From Oscillospiraceae bacterium (GTDB lineage: Bacteria; Bacillota; Clostridia; Oscillospirales; Oscillospiraceae): a stretch of 64,000 nt of DNA. Positions 33,526 through 41,288 of the stretch are shown piece after piece. Position 1 is the stretch's first letter; each line of letters starts with the position of its first letter. The stretch covers positions 125,125-189,124 of the forward strand of contig CADBWQ010000003.1 in assembly GCA_902798545.1 (NCBI GenBank), in the 5' to 3' direction. A program made the translations under genes and the position numbers. Under the pieces are notes generated by a model. That model worked only from the letters and a program-made list of their open reading frames with translations, was not told where the DNA came from and did not search any database.

Positions 33526-34455
33526 CTATACTCGCTCTGCCACTCGGAGTTTGGCGCTTCTCGCTCTCGGATTTGCAGCGCATTCTTCCGGTTTTGGCAG
33601 AATCGGCTTTCTAGTAATTGTTTTCAGGGTCTGCCGGAACCCGCAGGTGCAGACAGGTGCTTCCCGTGGGCAGGTGCAGCCATGTTCTCTGACAGCGATT
33701 CCCTGCTTCACAATGCGGTCCTCCAGGGAATGGAAAGAGATGACACAGAGCCGTCCGCCCGGATTCAGCCTGTCCGGAGCTGAACGCATCATCTGCTCTA
33801 CTTCACCGAGTTCATCATTGACCTCGATACGAATCGCCTGAAAGCAGCGTTTGGCCGGGTGCTGCTTCTCTCTGAGAGCTGCAGCCGGCATAGCGCTTCG
33901 GATGATATCTGCAAGCTGCAGCGTCGTATCAATCGGCTGCTCAGCCCTGCTCTTCACAATCGCAGCGCTGACGCGACGGGCATATCGCTCTTCCCCATAG
34001 GTGTAGAAAATATGGCTCAGTTCCGCCTCTTCATAGTGGTTAACAACATCCCAGGCTGTTTTCCCCTGGGTCTGATCCATGCGCATGTCCAGCGGTGCAT
34101 CCATGCGATAGGAAAAGCCGCGTTCTGCCTCATCCAGCTGCGGTGAGGACACGCCAAGATCAAACAGCATGCCGTCGACACCCTGGATCTCCAGACTGTC
34201 CAGGATATCCCCCAGCATGGCAAAGCTCCCGTGTACCAGTCTAATCCGTTCCCCGAAGCACCTCAGGCGATCTCCGGCTCTCTTGATAGCGGTCTCATCC
34301 CGATCCACGCCGATCAGCAGTCCGGTTGTAAGCCGTCCGGCAATCGCGGCGGAATGTCCTCCCAACCCCAATGTGCCGTCCAGATAAATTCCATCAGGGC
34401 GGATCTTCAGCCCTTCGACCGCTTCCTCCAGCAGCACTGAAACATGTTCTGCCAT
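33526..34455 (-). CDS. rsmH: RsmH (MraW), 16S rRNA m4C1402 methyltransferase
   Basis: A 309-residue SAM-dependent enzyme that methylates C1402 of 16S rRNA. Conserved parts are HVSVLLEEAVEGL at the start, YLDGTLGLGGHS (SAM loop), FDLGVSSPQLD near 100 and SFHSLEDRIVK near 218. The C-terminus KLRVAERV matches the family. The start ATG overlaps the mraZ stop by one base. Its place after mraZ is universal in this cluster. Confidence 0.97.
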   Translation of the reverse strand: MAEHVSVLLEEAVEGLKIRPDGIYLDGTLGLGGHSAAIAGRLTTGLLIGVDRDETAIKRAGDRLRCFGERIRLVHGSFAMLGDILDSLEIQGVDGMLFDLGVSSPQLDEAERGFSYRMDAPLDMRMDQTQGKTAWDVVNHYEEAELSHIFYTYGEERYARRVSAAIVKSRAEQPIDTTLQLADIIRSAMPAAALREKQHPAKRCFQAIRIEVNDELGEVEQMMRSAPDRLNPGGRLCVISFHSLEDRIVKQGIAVREHGCTCPREAPVCTCGFRQTLKTITRKPILPKPEECAANPRARSAKLRVAERV

Positions 34456-34871
34456 CAGAACTCCAGTTCCTCAAGAACCGCAGCGATGTTCTCCGGAGCA
34501 GTTTCCGCCTCAAACACAGCACGCCAGCTGTCGCTGTTCCAGAGCTCCGCGTGATTGTTGCATCCGACGATCGTAACGTTCTTCGTAAGGCCGGCCCAGT
34601 CCCGAAGATTCTGTGGCAGAAGAACCCTCCCCTGCGCATCAAGATCACAGCGTACCGCGTAAGCGAAAAGGGGCCTCATCTTGCGCTGTCGCACATAGGG
34701 CAGGGCGTTTACCTTTTCCGTGAGGCTGTCCCAGTTTTCCTTGCTGTAAACGCTTAGGCACCGGTCCATCGACAGGGTAATAAAAACCGCCTGCCCGAGC
34801 TCTTCCCTGAGCCTGGCCGGGATAAAGATCCTGCCCTTGTTGTCAAGCGCATGCTGGTACTCACCCGTCAC
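34455..34871 (-). CDS. mraZ: MraZ, transcriptional regulator of the division/cell wall cluster
   Basis: A 138-residue protein with two SpoVT/AbrB-like DNA-binding halves: GEYQHALDNKGRIFIPARLR and the second YAVRCDLDAQGRVLLPQNLR. It represses or tunes its own operon in other bacteria by binding direct repeats upstream. The start GTG at 34871 (giving MTGEYQH) has AAAGGG eight bases upstream and fits the family; earlier in-frame codons would run into the operator. It is the first gene of mraZ-rsmH-murE-mraY-murG. Confidence 0.95.
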   Translation of the reverse strand: MTGEYQHALDNKGRIFIPARLREELGQAVFITLSMDRCLSVYSKENWDSLTEKVNALPYVRQRKMRPLFAYAVRCDLDAQGRVLLPQNLRDWAGLTKNVTIVGCNNHAELWNSDSWRAVFEAETAPENIAAVLEELEF

Positions 34872-34890
34872 GGTTTTCACCCTTTCTCTC

Positions 34891-34924
34891 CCACAATTCA
34901 CCACTTTACACCACTATGCTCCAC
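34891..34924 (-). promoter_or_regulatory. Probable MraZ operator, four direct repeats with 10-bp period
   Basis: CCAC on the plus strand (GTGG on the coding strand) occurs at 34891, 34901, 34911 and 34921, exactly 10 bases apart. Coding-strand context is xAGTGGxG in three of the four. This matches the known design of MraZ operators: direct repeats one helical turn apart, just downstream of the promoter. Confidence 0.75.
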
Positions 34925-34925
34925 T

Positions 34926-34954
34926 ATTATAGGGTAGATACCGGGAAAAATCAA
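34926..34954 (-). promoter_or_regulatory. Sigma-A promoter of the mraZ operon
   Basis: Leftward TTGATT (34954-34949), a 17-base spacer and TATAAT (34931-34926). The MraZ repeats lie directly downstream over the transcript start. Confidence 0.8.
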
Positions 34955-34991
34955 GGCCTACTTTTCTTCTTTTTTCAATTCGTCATTTTGT

Positions 34992-35023
34992 GCAAAAAAA
35001 GACCGCCCTGTAAAGGCGGTCTC
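34992..35023 (-). terminator. Terminator of the uvrC-coaD operon
   Basis: GACCGCC (35001-35007) pairs with GGCGGTC (35015-35021), followed leftward by a run of seven T. Confidence 0.85.
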
Positions 35024-35057
35024 CATCTGAATCTTTGATTCAGTTGTCTGATTCTGA

Positions 35058-35588
35058 TTACTGAAAGGAGATAAAGTCCTTCTCCTCTGGCTCGCGCTCT
35101 CTTCTCGAGGAGGAAACGACCGGTCTGTTCCCATTAGCCGTACGCACAGCGCCATGAGCTGACTGAATGGTCTCAAGAGAGTTGCGAAGGCTCTCTTCTG
35201 CCTGGCGCATGACATCATCAACATAATCTCCGGCAACCCGCCGCAGCTCTGCGCTCTTGGCCTCGGCCGTCGAGATCATCTCCGCGCTCCGGGATCTGGC
35301 GATGCGGATAATCTCCTGCTCATCAATCATGGAACGTGCTTTCTCTTCCGAACTCTTGCGCAAGGCTTCCGCCTCTTTCTTCGCATTTCCGATGAACTCA
35401 TCCCTTGCTGCGACAAGCCGCTTCGCCTCTGCCAGTGCGGAGGGCATGGACGCTTTGATCTCATTGATGATATCGAGCGCTTTCTCCCGCTCAATAATGC
35501 ACTTGTCGTTGCCCAGAGGTACTCCCCAGGCTTCTGAAATCATGCTGTACAGCGAGTCCAGCATTTCAATGACATCTCCGTGCTCCAT
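35058..35588 (-). CDS. Coiled-coil protein, DivIVA-like in character
   Basis: A 176-residue soluble protein dominated by an Ala/Glu/Arg-rich coiled coil (about 30-145) with a charged C-terminal tail. It is not a confident match to a named family. Proteins of this type downstream of coaD in Clostridia are often annotated as hypothetical or DivIVA-like. The start ATG at 35588 overlaps the coaD stop (TGATG), and GGAGG is eight bases upstream. A strong terminator follows, so it ends the operon. The function is unknown. Confidence 0.7.
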   Translation of the reverse strand: MEHGDVIEMLDSLYSMISEAWGVPLGNDKCIIEREKALDIINEIKASMPSALAEAKRLVAARDEFIGNAKKEAEALRKSSEEKARSMIDEQEIIRIARSRSAEMISTAEAKSAELRRVAGDYVDDVMRQAEESLRNSLETIQSAHGAVRTANGNRPVVSSSRREREPEEKDFISFQ

Positions 35589-36091
35589 CAGGATTTCCTC
35601 CATAACTTGGCTTTTTCTTCAATCTCCGGAATCAGTTCGCTTGGCACAAGTCCAGTGAGGTCAGCACCATAAGTGGCCATCTCCCGCACGACCGAAGATG
35701 ACAGGAAAGTGTACTTCTCACTCGCAGTCAGGAACATCGTCTCCAGAGCAGGGTTGATCTTCTTGTTGATCAGATTCATCTGGAATTCGTATTCGAAGTC
35801 CGAAGCCGCTCGCAGGCCCTTGACGATCACTGCGTTATCATACTGCCGTGCGTATTCTGCAAGCAGGACATGAGCAGTGTCGACCCGCACATTCGCGTAC
35901 CGTACCACTGCACGCCGGACCATTCCCACTCTCTCATCGATGGTAAACATCGGAGAGGTTTTCGTGGCATTGAGCATCACACAAACGACAACCTCATCAA
36001 AGATCTGCGCGCTGCGGCGGATGATATTCAAATGCCCGAGCGTAATCGGGTCAAAACTCCCCGGGCAGATTGCGATACGCTTGTCACTCAT
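35588..36091 (-). CDS. coaD: CoaD, phosphopantetheine adenylyltransferase
   Basis: A 167-residue enzyme of coenzyme A synthesis, transferring AMP from ATP to 4'-phosphopantetheine. It has CPGSFDPITLGHLNII with the nucleotidyltransferase HxGH-type motif TLGH, the conserved RAAPD-like region as GLRAASDFEYEFQM, and the C-terminal SSSVVREMA (SSS motif). The start ATG at 36091 overlaps the rsmD end by eight bases; an earlier start at 36121 would be deep inside rsmD. Confidence 0.97.
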   Translation of the reverse strand: MSDKRIAICPGSFDPITLGHLNIIRRSAQIFDEVVVCVMLNATKTSPMFTIDERVGMVRRAVVRYANVRVDTAHVLLAEYARQYDNAVIVKGLRAASDFEYEFQMNLINKKINPALETMFLTASEKYTFLSSSVVREMATYGADLTGLVPSELIPEIEEKAKLWRKS

Positions 36092-36632
36092 TTTGCTGCT
36101 CGCCCTTACTGTAGATGCCAATTTTCACATTGCCGAACCGACGCTCCCGCTGCTTGTAATAAGGTGCTGACATCTCCGGCAGTTCTGTTCCGGCACGTGC
36201 TTCGCACATTATTATACCACCTTCAGTCAAGTTGTCAACGGCATTTATCCGTCCCAGAACCTCGGAATAGAGGCCTGCATCATAGGGCGGATCGATGAAA
36301 ATCACATCAAACTTCTCTCCTCTGGAGAGATAAGCCAGTGCATCGGTTCGCAGGACCTCTCCTTCCAGGCCGCAGCGTTTCAGATTCTCATGAATCAGTT
36401 GGATAGAGCGCTTGTCGCTGTCTATGAACACCGCCTCCCGGGCGCCGCGGCTCAGTGCCTCAATGCCAAGCTGTCCGCTGCCGCCGAATAGATCCAGAAT
36501 TCTCCTTCCCTCCAGATCGAACTGCAGTATGTTGAACATTGCCTGCTTGACATGGTCTGCGGTGGGTCGTACAGCTTCTCCGTCCGGGCTCTTCAGCTTT
36601 CTCCCTCCGGCAATGCCTGTGATGACTCGCAT
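36084..36632 (-). CDS. rsmD: RsmD, 16S rRNA m2G966 methyltransferase
   Basis: A 182-residue SAM-dependent methyltransferase: MRVITGIAGGRKL start, RPTADHVKQAMFNIL, motif I LDLFGGSGQLGIEALSRGA and catalytic motif IFIDPPYDAG (NPPY-type). It modifies G966 of 16S rRNA. The pairing with coaD is a classic arrangement. Its start overlaps the 3' end of uvrC by 40 bases, an unusually long overlap that ties the two reading frames together. Confidence 0.96.
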   Translation of the reverse strand: MRVITGIAGGRKLKSPDGEAVRPTADHVKQAMFNILQFDLEGRRILDLFGGSGQLGIEALSRGAREAVFIDSDKRSIQLIHENLKRCGLEGEVLRTDALAYLSRGEKFDVIFIDPPYDAGLYSEVLGRINAVDNLTEGGIIMCEARAGTELPEMSAPYYKQRERRFGNVKIGIYSKGEQQNE

Positions 36633-38452
36633 GCTTCCACTTCCTCCTCATGAAAATAGCGATATACCGATTCTGCCGTGTTCTGTGGCAGCACTTCTTT
36701 CAGTTGCTCTACATCTGCCTCCCGGATTGCCCGGAGCGACCGGAAGTGCTGCAGAAGATCATTCTTCCGCTTCGGTCCGATCCCCTCGACACCATCGAGC
36801 ACGGAGGCAAAGCCCTCGTTGCGCAGGTGCCGTTGGTAGGTGATAGCGCTGCGATGCGTCTCCTCCTGGATGTTTCCGACAAGTGAAAATACCGCCTGGT
36901 TCCCGCTGATGCCGATCTCTCTTCCATCGGACGTCATCAGCGCGCGGGTCCGGTGTCGGTCGTCCTTCACCATTCCGAAACAGGGCACTGTCAGCCCGAG
37001 ATCTTCCAGCGCGCGCTCCGCCGTTGCCGTGTGGACCTCACCGCCATCAATGAGCAGCAGATCCGGCAGCGGAGCAAACTTTTCGTCTCCATCCAGATAG
37101 TGCTGGAATCGTCTCGTTACTGCCTGATACATGCTGGCATAATCGTCCTGCGTGTCCAGGTCGCGGATTCGGAACTTTCGGTAGGCGGTCTTTCGCGGTT
37201 TTCCATCCTGGAAGACAGTCATAGCCGCTACAATACCCATGCTTCCCAGATTGGAAATGTCAAAAGCCTCAATCCTGTGGGGTAAAGCAGGAAGTTCGAG
37301 GGCCTTTTGCAACCACTCCAGCGTCTTGCTGCGGCGCTGCTCCGCTGTCGTGCGGCGGAGGATTTCCTCCTGTGCGTTTAGCTGTGCGCTCTCCACGAGA
37401 CGCATGCGCTCTCCACGCTTCGGCACCTCAATGTGCACCCGTCGTCCGGATAGTTCTCCGATCAGTTGCTCCAGGTTCTCTCTGCCTTCGATTTCACAGG
37501 GTAGCAGAATAATCTTCGGTTGGTTTCCGCCTTCCGCAGTGTAATACTGTCGCACCAGTTCTGACACGGCCTCGCTGTCTTCCTCCAACGGCTCATCCAG
37601 CATTTCCACATCTTTTCCGGCCAGATCCCCACCGACAAAATGCAGTACTGTGAAACAGCTCTTCGCGCCACGGCGGAAACCAACCGCGTCCACGTCATTA
37701 AAGGCTGTCGCGATCACTCGCTGGTGGTTCTGCAGTCCCTCGATTGCCCGGATCCGGTCGCGCAGTTCTGCTGCTCTCTCAAAACGCAGATCCTCTGCCG
37801 CTCTTTCCATCTCCTGCCGAAGCATTGAAACAAGCTCGCCGCTTTTTCCTTCCAAGATCAGTACCGCCTGGTCGCAGCGGATACGGTAGTCCTCCTCACT
37901 GCTGTCCTTCAGGCACCAACCGGCGCACTTTTCCATATGATAGTTCAGACAGGGCCGCTCCTTTCCGATGTCCCTCGGGAAGCTTCTGGAGCAGTCCGGC
38001 AGCAGCAGCGCTTTTGAGATGGCATCGATGATCTCCCGGCTCTGATAGCGGCCGCCGAAAGGCCCGAAGTATTCTGCGCCGTCTTTCTCCGCCCGGGAGG
38101 AAATATTCATCCGCGGATAGTTTTCCCGCCGATCCATTCGGATAAAAGGATAGCCCTTGTCATCCTTCAGTAGTATATTATAATGCGGTTTATGCCGTTT
38201 AATGAGAGAGTTTTCCAGAACCAGCGCCTCAAATTCGCTCGCCGCAACTATTACCTGAAAATCAGCCACCTTCTCCACCATGGCAGCCACCTTGGGGAGA
38301 TGGTCTCCATGGAAGTAGCTGCTGACGCGGTTTTTGAGCTTTTTGGCCTTGCCGACATAGATCACCTCGCCCTTGGCGTCCAGCATGATATATACACCTG
38401 GCAGCAATGGCAGCTGATTTGCTTTTTGGAGCAGTTGCTTCAGGCTGTCCAT
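36593..38452 (-). CDS. uvrC: UvrC, excinuclease ABC subunit C
   Basis: A 619-residue nucleotide excision repair nuclease. The N-terminal GIY-YIG domain is LPGVYIMLDAKGEVIYVGKA, the UVR/UvrB-binding motif lies near 200, the RNase H-like endonuclease domain carries FDISNLGS and LLLIDGGEVHTATAE, and two helix-hairpin-helix motifs are at the C-terminus (VEGIGPKRKNDLLQHF). It makes both incisions around bulky DNA damage. It starts a leftward group uvrC-rsmD-coaD-coiled coil protein. A hairpin upstream separates it from ptsH. Confidence 0.97.
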   Translation of the reverse strand: MDSLKQLLQKANQLPLLPGVYIMLDAKGEVIYVGKAKKLKNRVSSYFHGDHLPKVAAMVEKVADFQVIVAASEFEALVLENSLIKRHKPHYNILLKDDKGYPFIRMDRRENYPRMNISSRAEKDGAEYFGPFGGRYQSREIIDAISKALLLPDCSRSFPRDIGKERPCLNYHMEKCAGWCLKDSSEEDYRIRCDQAVLILEGKSGELVSMLRQEMERAAEDLRFERAAELRDRIRAIEGLQNHQRVIATAFNDVDAVGFRRGAKSCFTVLHFVGGDLAGKDVEMLDEPLEEDSEAVSELVRQYYTAEGGNQPKIILLPCEIEGRENLEQLIGELSGRRVHIEVPKRGERMRLVESAQLNAQEEILRRTTAEQRRSKTLEWLQKALELPALPHRIEAFDISNLGSMGIVAAMTVFQDGKPRKTAYRKFRIRDLDTQDDYASMYQAVTRRFQHYLDGDEKFAPLPDLLLIDGGEVHTATAERALEDLGLTVPCFGMVKDDRHRTRALMTSDGREIGISGNQAVFSLVGNIQEETHRSAITYQRHLRNEGFASVLDGVEGIGPKRKNDLLQHFRSLRAIREADVEQLKEVLPQNTAESVYRYFHEEEVEACESSQALPEGES

Positions 38453-38492
38453 ATTTTTTCCCCCTTGCCTGTCTTTGAAAAGCCCTGAAAAA

Positions 38493-38530
38493 GCGAAACT
38501 GCCTTTGCGGATTCCACAATGGCAGTTTCG
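38493..38530 (-). terminator. Terminator downstream of ptsH
   Basis: CGAAACTGCC (38494-38503) pairs with GGCAGTTTCG (38521-38530), followed leftward by CTTTTTC. Confidence 0.75.
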
Positions 38531-38557
38531 TTCTCTATTTTGCCAAACGGCGGCAGA

Positions 38558-38821
38558 TCACTCAGAAAAGTCGGAGTCAATCAACGCAGACAGCGTGTCG
38601 ATTGCCGCTTCTTCATCAGCTCCATCAGCGATAATTTTTACCGATGTGCCTTTGACAATACCGAGGGAAAGAACACCGAGAAGGCTCTTCGCATTGACTC
38701 TTCTCTCTTCCTTCTCTACCCAGATGCTGCTCTTGAACTCATTAGCCTTCTGAATAAAGAAAGTCGCGGGTCTGGCATGAAGGCCGACCTGATTGTCAAT
38801 AACTACCTCTTTGCTGATCAT
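38558..38821 (-). CDS. ptsH: HPr, phosphocarrier protein of the PTS
   Basis: An 87-residue HPr. His15 in GLHARPAT is the site phosphorylated by enzyme I, and Ser46 (NAKSLLGVLSLG) is the site of the HPr kinase used for carbon catabolite control in Firmicutes. Both are intact, so it can serve sugar uptake and CcpA signalling. Enzyme I (ptsI) is not adjacent; it stands alone between a promoter and a terminator. The start ATG at 38821 has AAGGAG eight bases upstream. Confidence 0.92.
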   Translation of the reverse strand: MISKEVVIDNQVGLHARPATFFIQKANEFKSSIWVEKEERRVNAKSLLGVLSLGIVKGTSVKIIADGADEEAAIDTLSALIDSDFSE

Positions 38822-38879
38822 ACTTGCCACTCCTTGTTTCCAGTCAGAATAAACAAATCAAAGTTTTTTGCCGTATGAT

Positions 38880-38908
38880 ACTTTATCAAATTTTGGGTCT
38901 CCCGTCAA
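38880..38908 (-). promoter_or_regulatory. Possible promoter for ptsH
   Basis: Leftward TTGACG (38908-38903), a 17-base spacer and TAAAGT (38885-38880). The leader is about 50 bases. Confidence 0.5.
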
Positions 38909-39052
38909 CTGCTTTTCGTGCTTTCGTTGTTTTGCCTATTTTATGACCTCCGGAACCTCGAAAATTATTTCAGTTCGACCACGGATTATGTCTCTTTGAT
39001 TTCAACACATGGCCGAATTATCCGATCATGTGACAGGCTCTCACACTATGTA

Positions 39053-39082
39053 TTGCCCGCTCCATCTTTTTTATGATATAAT
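39053..39082 (+). promoter_or_regulatory. Extended -10 promoter for the TupA-like gene
   Basis: TTGCCC (39053-39058), an 18-base spacer and TATAAT (39077-39082), preceded by TGA, the extended -10 element. The leader is about 40 bases with AAAGGAG before the ATG. Confidence 0.7.
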
Positions 39083-39126
39083 GCTTTATATAGAGTCTTC
39101 ATCCGCCCTCAGAAAGGAGTTCTCCT

Positions 39127-40068
39127 ATGTCTCATTCATCCTCGGAGAACCGTTATCTTCATGCCCTTCGTTCTCTCGCCGCCAATCCCAGGAAGATCCT
39201 GATCTACATGAACAGTGCTCATCTGCTCAACTGGCTCCCGGACGAGGCTTTTCTCCGCCTGCTCTGGAAAGCGCGTTTTGGCATTAATCTGAACCTCCGG
39301 GCTCCGCAGACCTTCAACGAGAAGATGCAGTGGCTCAAGCTCTATGACCGGGATCCTCTTCACACCGTCATGGTGGACAAGTATGCTGTCAAGGCCTACG
39401 TCTCCCCCCTGATCGGTGCGGAACACGTTATTCCAACCCTGGGAGTATGGACCGATCCGGAAGCCATTGATTTTTCTGTTCTGCCGGATCGCTTTGTTCT
39501 CAAGTGCAATCACACCTCCGGAGAGGGGCTGATCCTCTGTCGCGACAAGAGCCGTCTGAACCGCGAAAAAGCCGTCCTGGATCTGAAAAAAGCTCTGAAA
39601 GACGACTACTATTATACCTACCGGGAGTGGCCTTACAAAGATGTCCCTCGTAAGATCATCGCCGAGCCCTACATGGAGGACCATCGAGCCGTGTCGCTCG
39701 GGCTGGATACGCTGCCGGTCTACAAGTTTTTCTGCTTTGAAGGCGAGCCGCGCATTATCCAGAGTATTCAGAACGACAAGATGTCAAACGAAACCATAGA
39801 CTACTTTGATCCCACCTGGAAGCTTCTGCCCTTTCGCCAGAATTATCCCAACAGTTCCGAACCGACAGTCCGTCCGCAAACGCTGGACGCGATGCTGATC
39901 ATGGCAAGGAAGCTCTCTGCCGGTTTCCACTTTCTGCGGGTAGACCTTTATGAGATCAATGGGGAGATCTTCTTCTCCGAATTTACCTTTTTCTCCGATG
40001 CGGGCTTTGCCCCCTTTGATCCGCCGGAGTGGAACGACACCCTGGGAAGCTGGATACAGGTTCCATGA
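39127..40068 (+). CDS. TupA-like ATP-grasp protein of polysaccharide loci
   Basis: A 313-residue protein of the TupA-like ATP-grasp family (PF14305). Typical features are TFNEKMQWLKLYDRDPLH (near 63), KYAVKAYVSPLIG and LKCNHTSGEG (about 128), and a C-terminal metal/ATP part with FSEFTFFSDAGFAPFDP. TupA was described in teichuronopeptide synthesis, joining amino acids to a polymer, and relatives sit in capsule or teichoic clusters. It is a single plus-strand gene at the edge of the minus-strand polysaccharide block, supporting the idea that the polymer carries amide-linked groups. Confidence 0.85.
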   Translation: MSHSSSENRYLHALRSLAANPRKILIYMNSAHLLNWLPDEAFLRLLWKARFGINLNLRAPQTFNEKMQWLKLYDRDPLHTVMVDKYAVKAYVSPLIGAEHVIPTLGVWTDPEAIDFSVLPDRFVLKCNHTSGEGLILCRDKSRLNREKAVLDLKKALKDDYYYTYREWPYKDVPRKIIAEPYMEDHRAVSLGLDTLPVYKFFCFEGEPRIIQSIQNDKMSNETIDYFDPTWKLLPFRQNYPNSSEPTVRPQTLDAMLIMARKLSAGFHFLRVDLYEINGEIFFSEFTFFSDAGFAPFDPPEWNDTLGSWIQVP

Positions 40069-40081
40069 GCGCATAGATAAT

Positions 40082-40128
40082 GCAACCACCTCCGGTCGCA
40101 CATTTCCTGTGCTTCCGGAGGTGGTTGC
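40082..40128. terminator. Bidirectional terminator between convergent genes
   Basis: GCAACCACCTCCGG (40082-40095) pairs with CCGGAGGTGGTTGC (40115-40128); a GCACA/TGTGC inner stem extends it. Confidence 0.85.
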
Positions 40129-40153
40129 TTTCTTGTATTTTCTCCGTTGGCTT

Positions 40154-41275
40154 TTACAGTGCGGAGAGGACGACCTCAATGACTTTCTGCTGGTCCTCTT
40201 CCGTCAGATACGGAGAGAAGGGCAAGCCAAAGTTGCATTCCGCGTATTTCTTTGCCGCCATGAGTTGCCGGTCGCCTTCATAGGGTGCGAAGGCATCCAG
40301 TTCGTGGAGGACATTGGGATAATAGATCAGGCTCGGGACCTCTGCCTCTTTCATTGTGTCCAGTACTTGCTGCCGCAGTTCGGAGTTCTCTGCCAAAACA
40401 CAGTACTGTGCGTAGGCGCTGATGTTCCCTTTGGACACAGCGGGTATCTGGACTTTGCCGCGGAAGGCATCATTGTATCTTGCCGCCACTCTCTGGCGCG
40501 CTTCGATCTCCTCTTCCAACACATCCAGCTTCGCCAGCAGTACTGCGGCCTGGAGGGTATCAAGGCGTGAATTCAAGCCAATGCGCACATTGTCATATTT
40601 ACCCTTTGGTCCCTTCCCGTGGACCTTAAAGGAATTAAGAAGGCCTGCGATCTCATCATCGTCCGTAAACACCGCACCTCCATCGCCGTAGCAGCCGAGA
40701 GGCTTGGACGGGAAAAAGGATGTGGTCGCGATGTCGCCAAAGCTTCCACAGCGCTTCCCCTGATAAGAGGCACCGGTCGCTTGGGCTGCATCCTCAATGA
40801 GGATCAGATTGTGTTCCTTACAGATCCGGCTGATCGCTTCGAAGTCTGCCGGATTTCCGAGGAAATCCACCGCCACCACAAATCGCGGTCTCCACTTTCC
40901 TTCCTGCTCCACACGCTGTACCTGTCTGAGCAACGAGATGGGATCAAGATTATAGGTCTCCGGGTCTATATCGCAGAAGACCGGGGTAGCCCCCAGCATG
41001 ACCGCTGGCTCCACAGAGGAGATGAAGGTCATATCCGGGCAGAACACCGCGTCACCAGAGCTGATTCCGTAGGCCATAAAAGCCAGTTGGAGGGCTTCGG
41101 TTCCGTTCGCGCAGGTGATGCAATGCTTTCGTCCCACGAAGTCAGCGAGGCGGTTTTCCAGCTCCTTCACCTCCGGGCCGCCGATGAAGCGGGTGGACTC
41201 CAGCACTTTTCGGACTCCGGCGTCGATGGCTGGCTGCAGGGCGCGATACTGGGCTTTGAGATCGATAAATTCCAT
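40154..41275 (-). CDS. DegT/DnrJ/EryC1 sugar aminotransferase, WbpE/WlbC-like
   Basis: A 373-residue PLP enzyme starting MEFIDLKAQYRALQPAID, very close in motif content to WbpE/WlbC: SCANGTEA-like ANGTEALQL, EDAAQATGASYQGKRCGSFG and TSFFPSKPLGCYGDGGA, with Lys191 the PLP lysine. WbpE converts a 3-keto-UDP-GlcNAc-uronic acid to the 3-amino sugar. The neighbouring oxidoreductase gene (WbpB-like) would supply the keto sugar. It is the last gene of the block, just before a strong terminator. The exact sugar is inferred by similarity. Confidence 0.88.
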   Translation of the reverse strand: MEFIDLKAQYRALQPAIDAGVRKVLESTRFIGGPEVKELENRLADFVGRKHCITCANGTEALQLAFMAYGISSGDAVFCPDMTFISSVEPAVMLGATPVFCDIDPETYNLDPISLLRQVQRVEQEGKWRPRFVVAVDFLGNPADFEAISRICKEHNLILIEDAAQATGASYQGKRCGSFGDIATTSFFPSKPLGCYGDGGAVFTDDDEIAGLLNSFKVHGKGPKGKYDNVRIGLNSRLDTLQAAVLLAKLDVLEEEIEARQRVAARYNDAFRGKVQIPAVSKGNISAYAQYCVLAENSELRQQVLDTMKEAEVPSLIYYPNVLHELDAFAPYEGDRQLMAAKKYAECNFGLPFSPYLTEEDQQKVIEVVLSAL

Positions 41276-41288
41276 AGATTTCAGCTCC

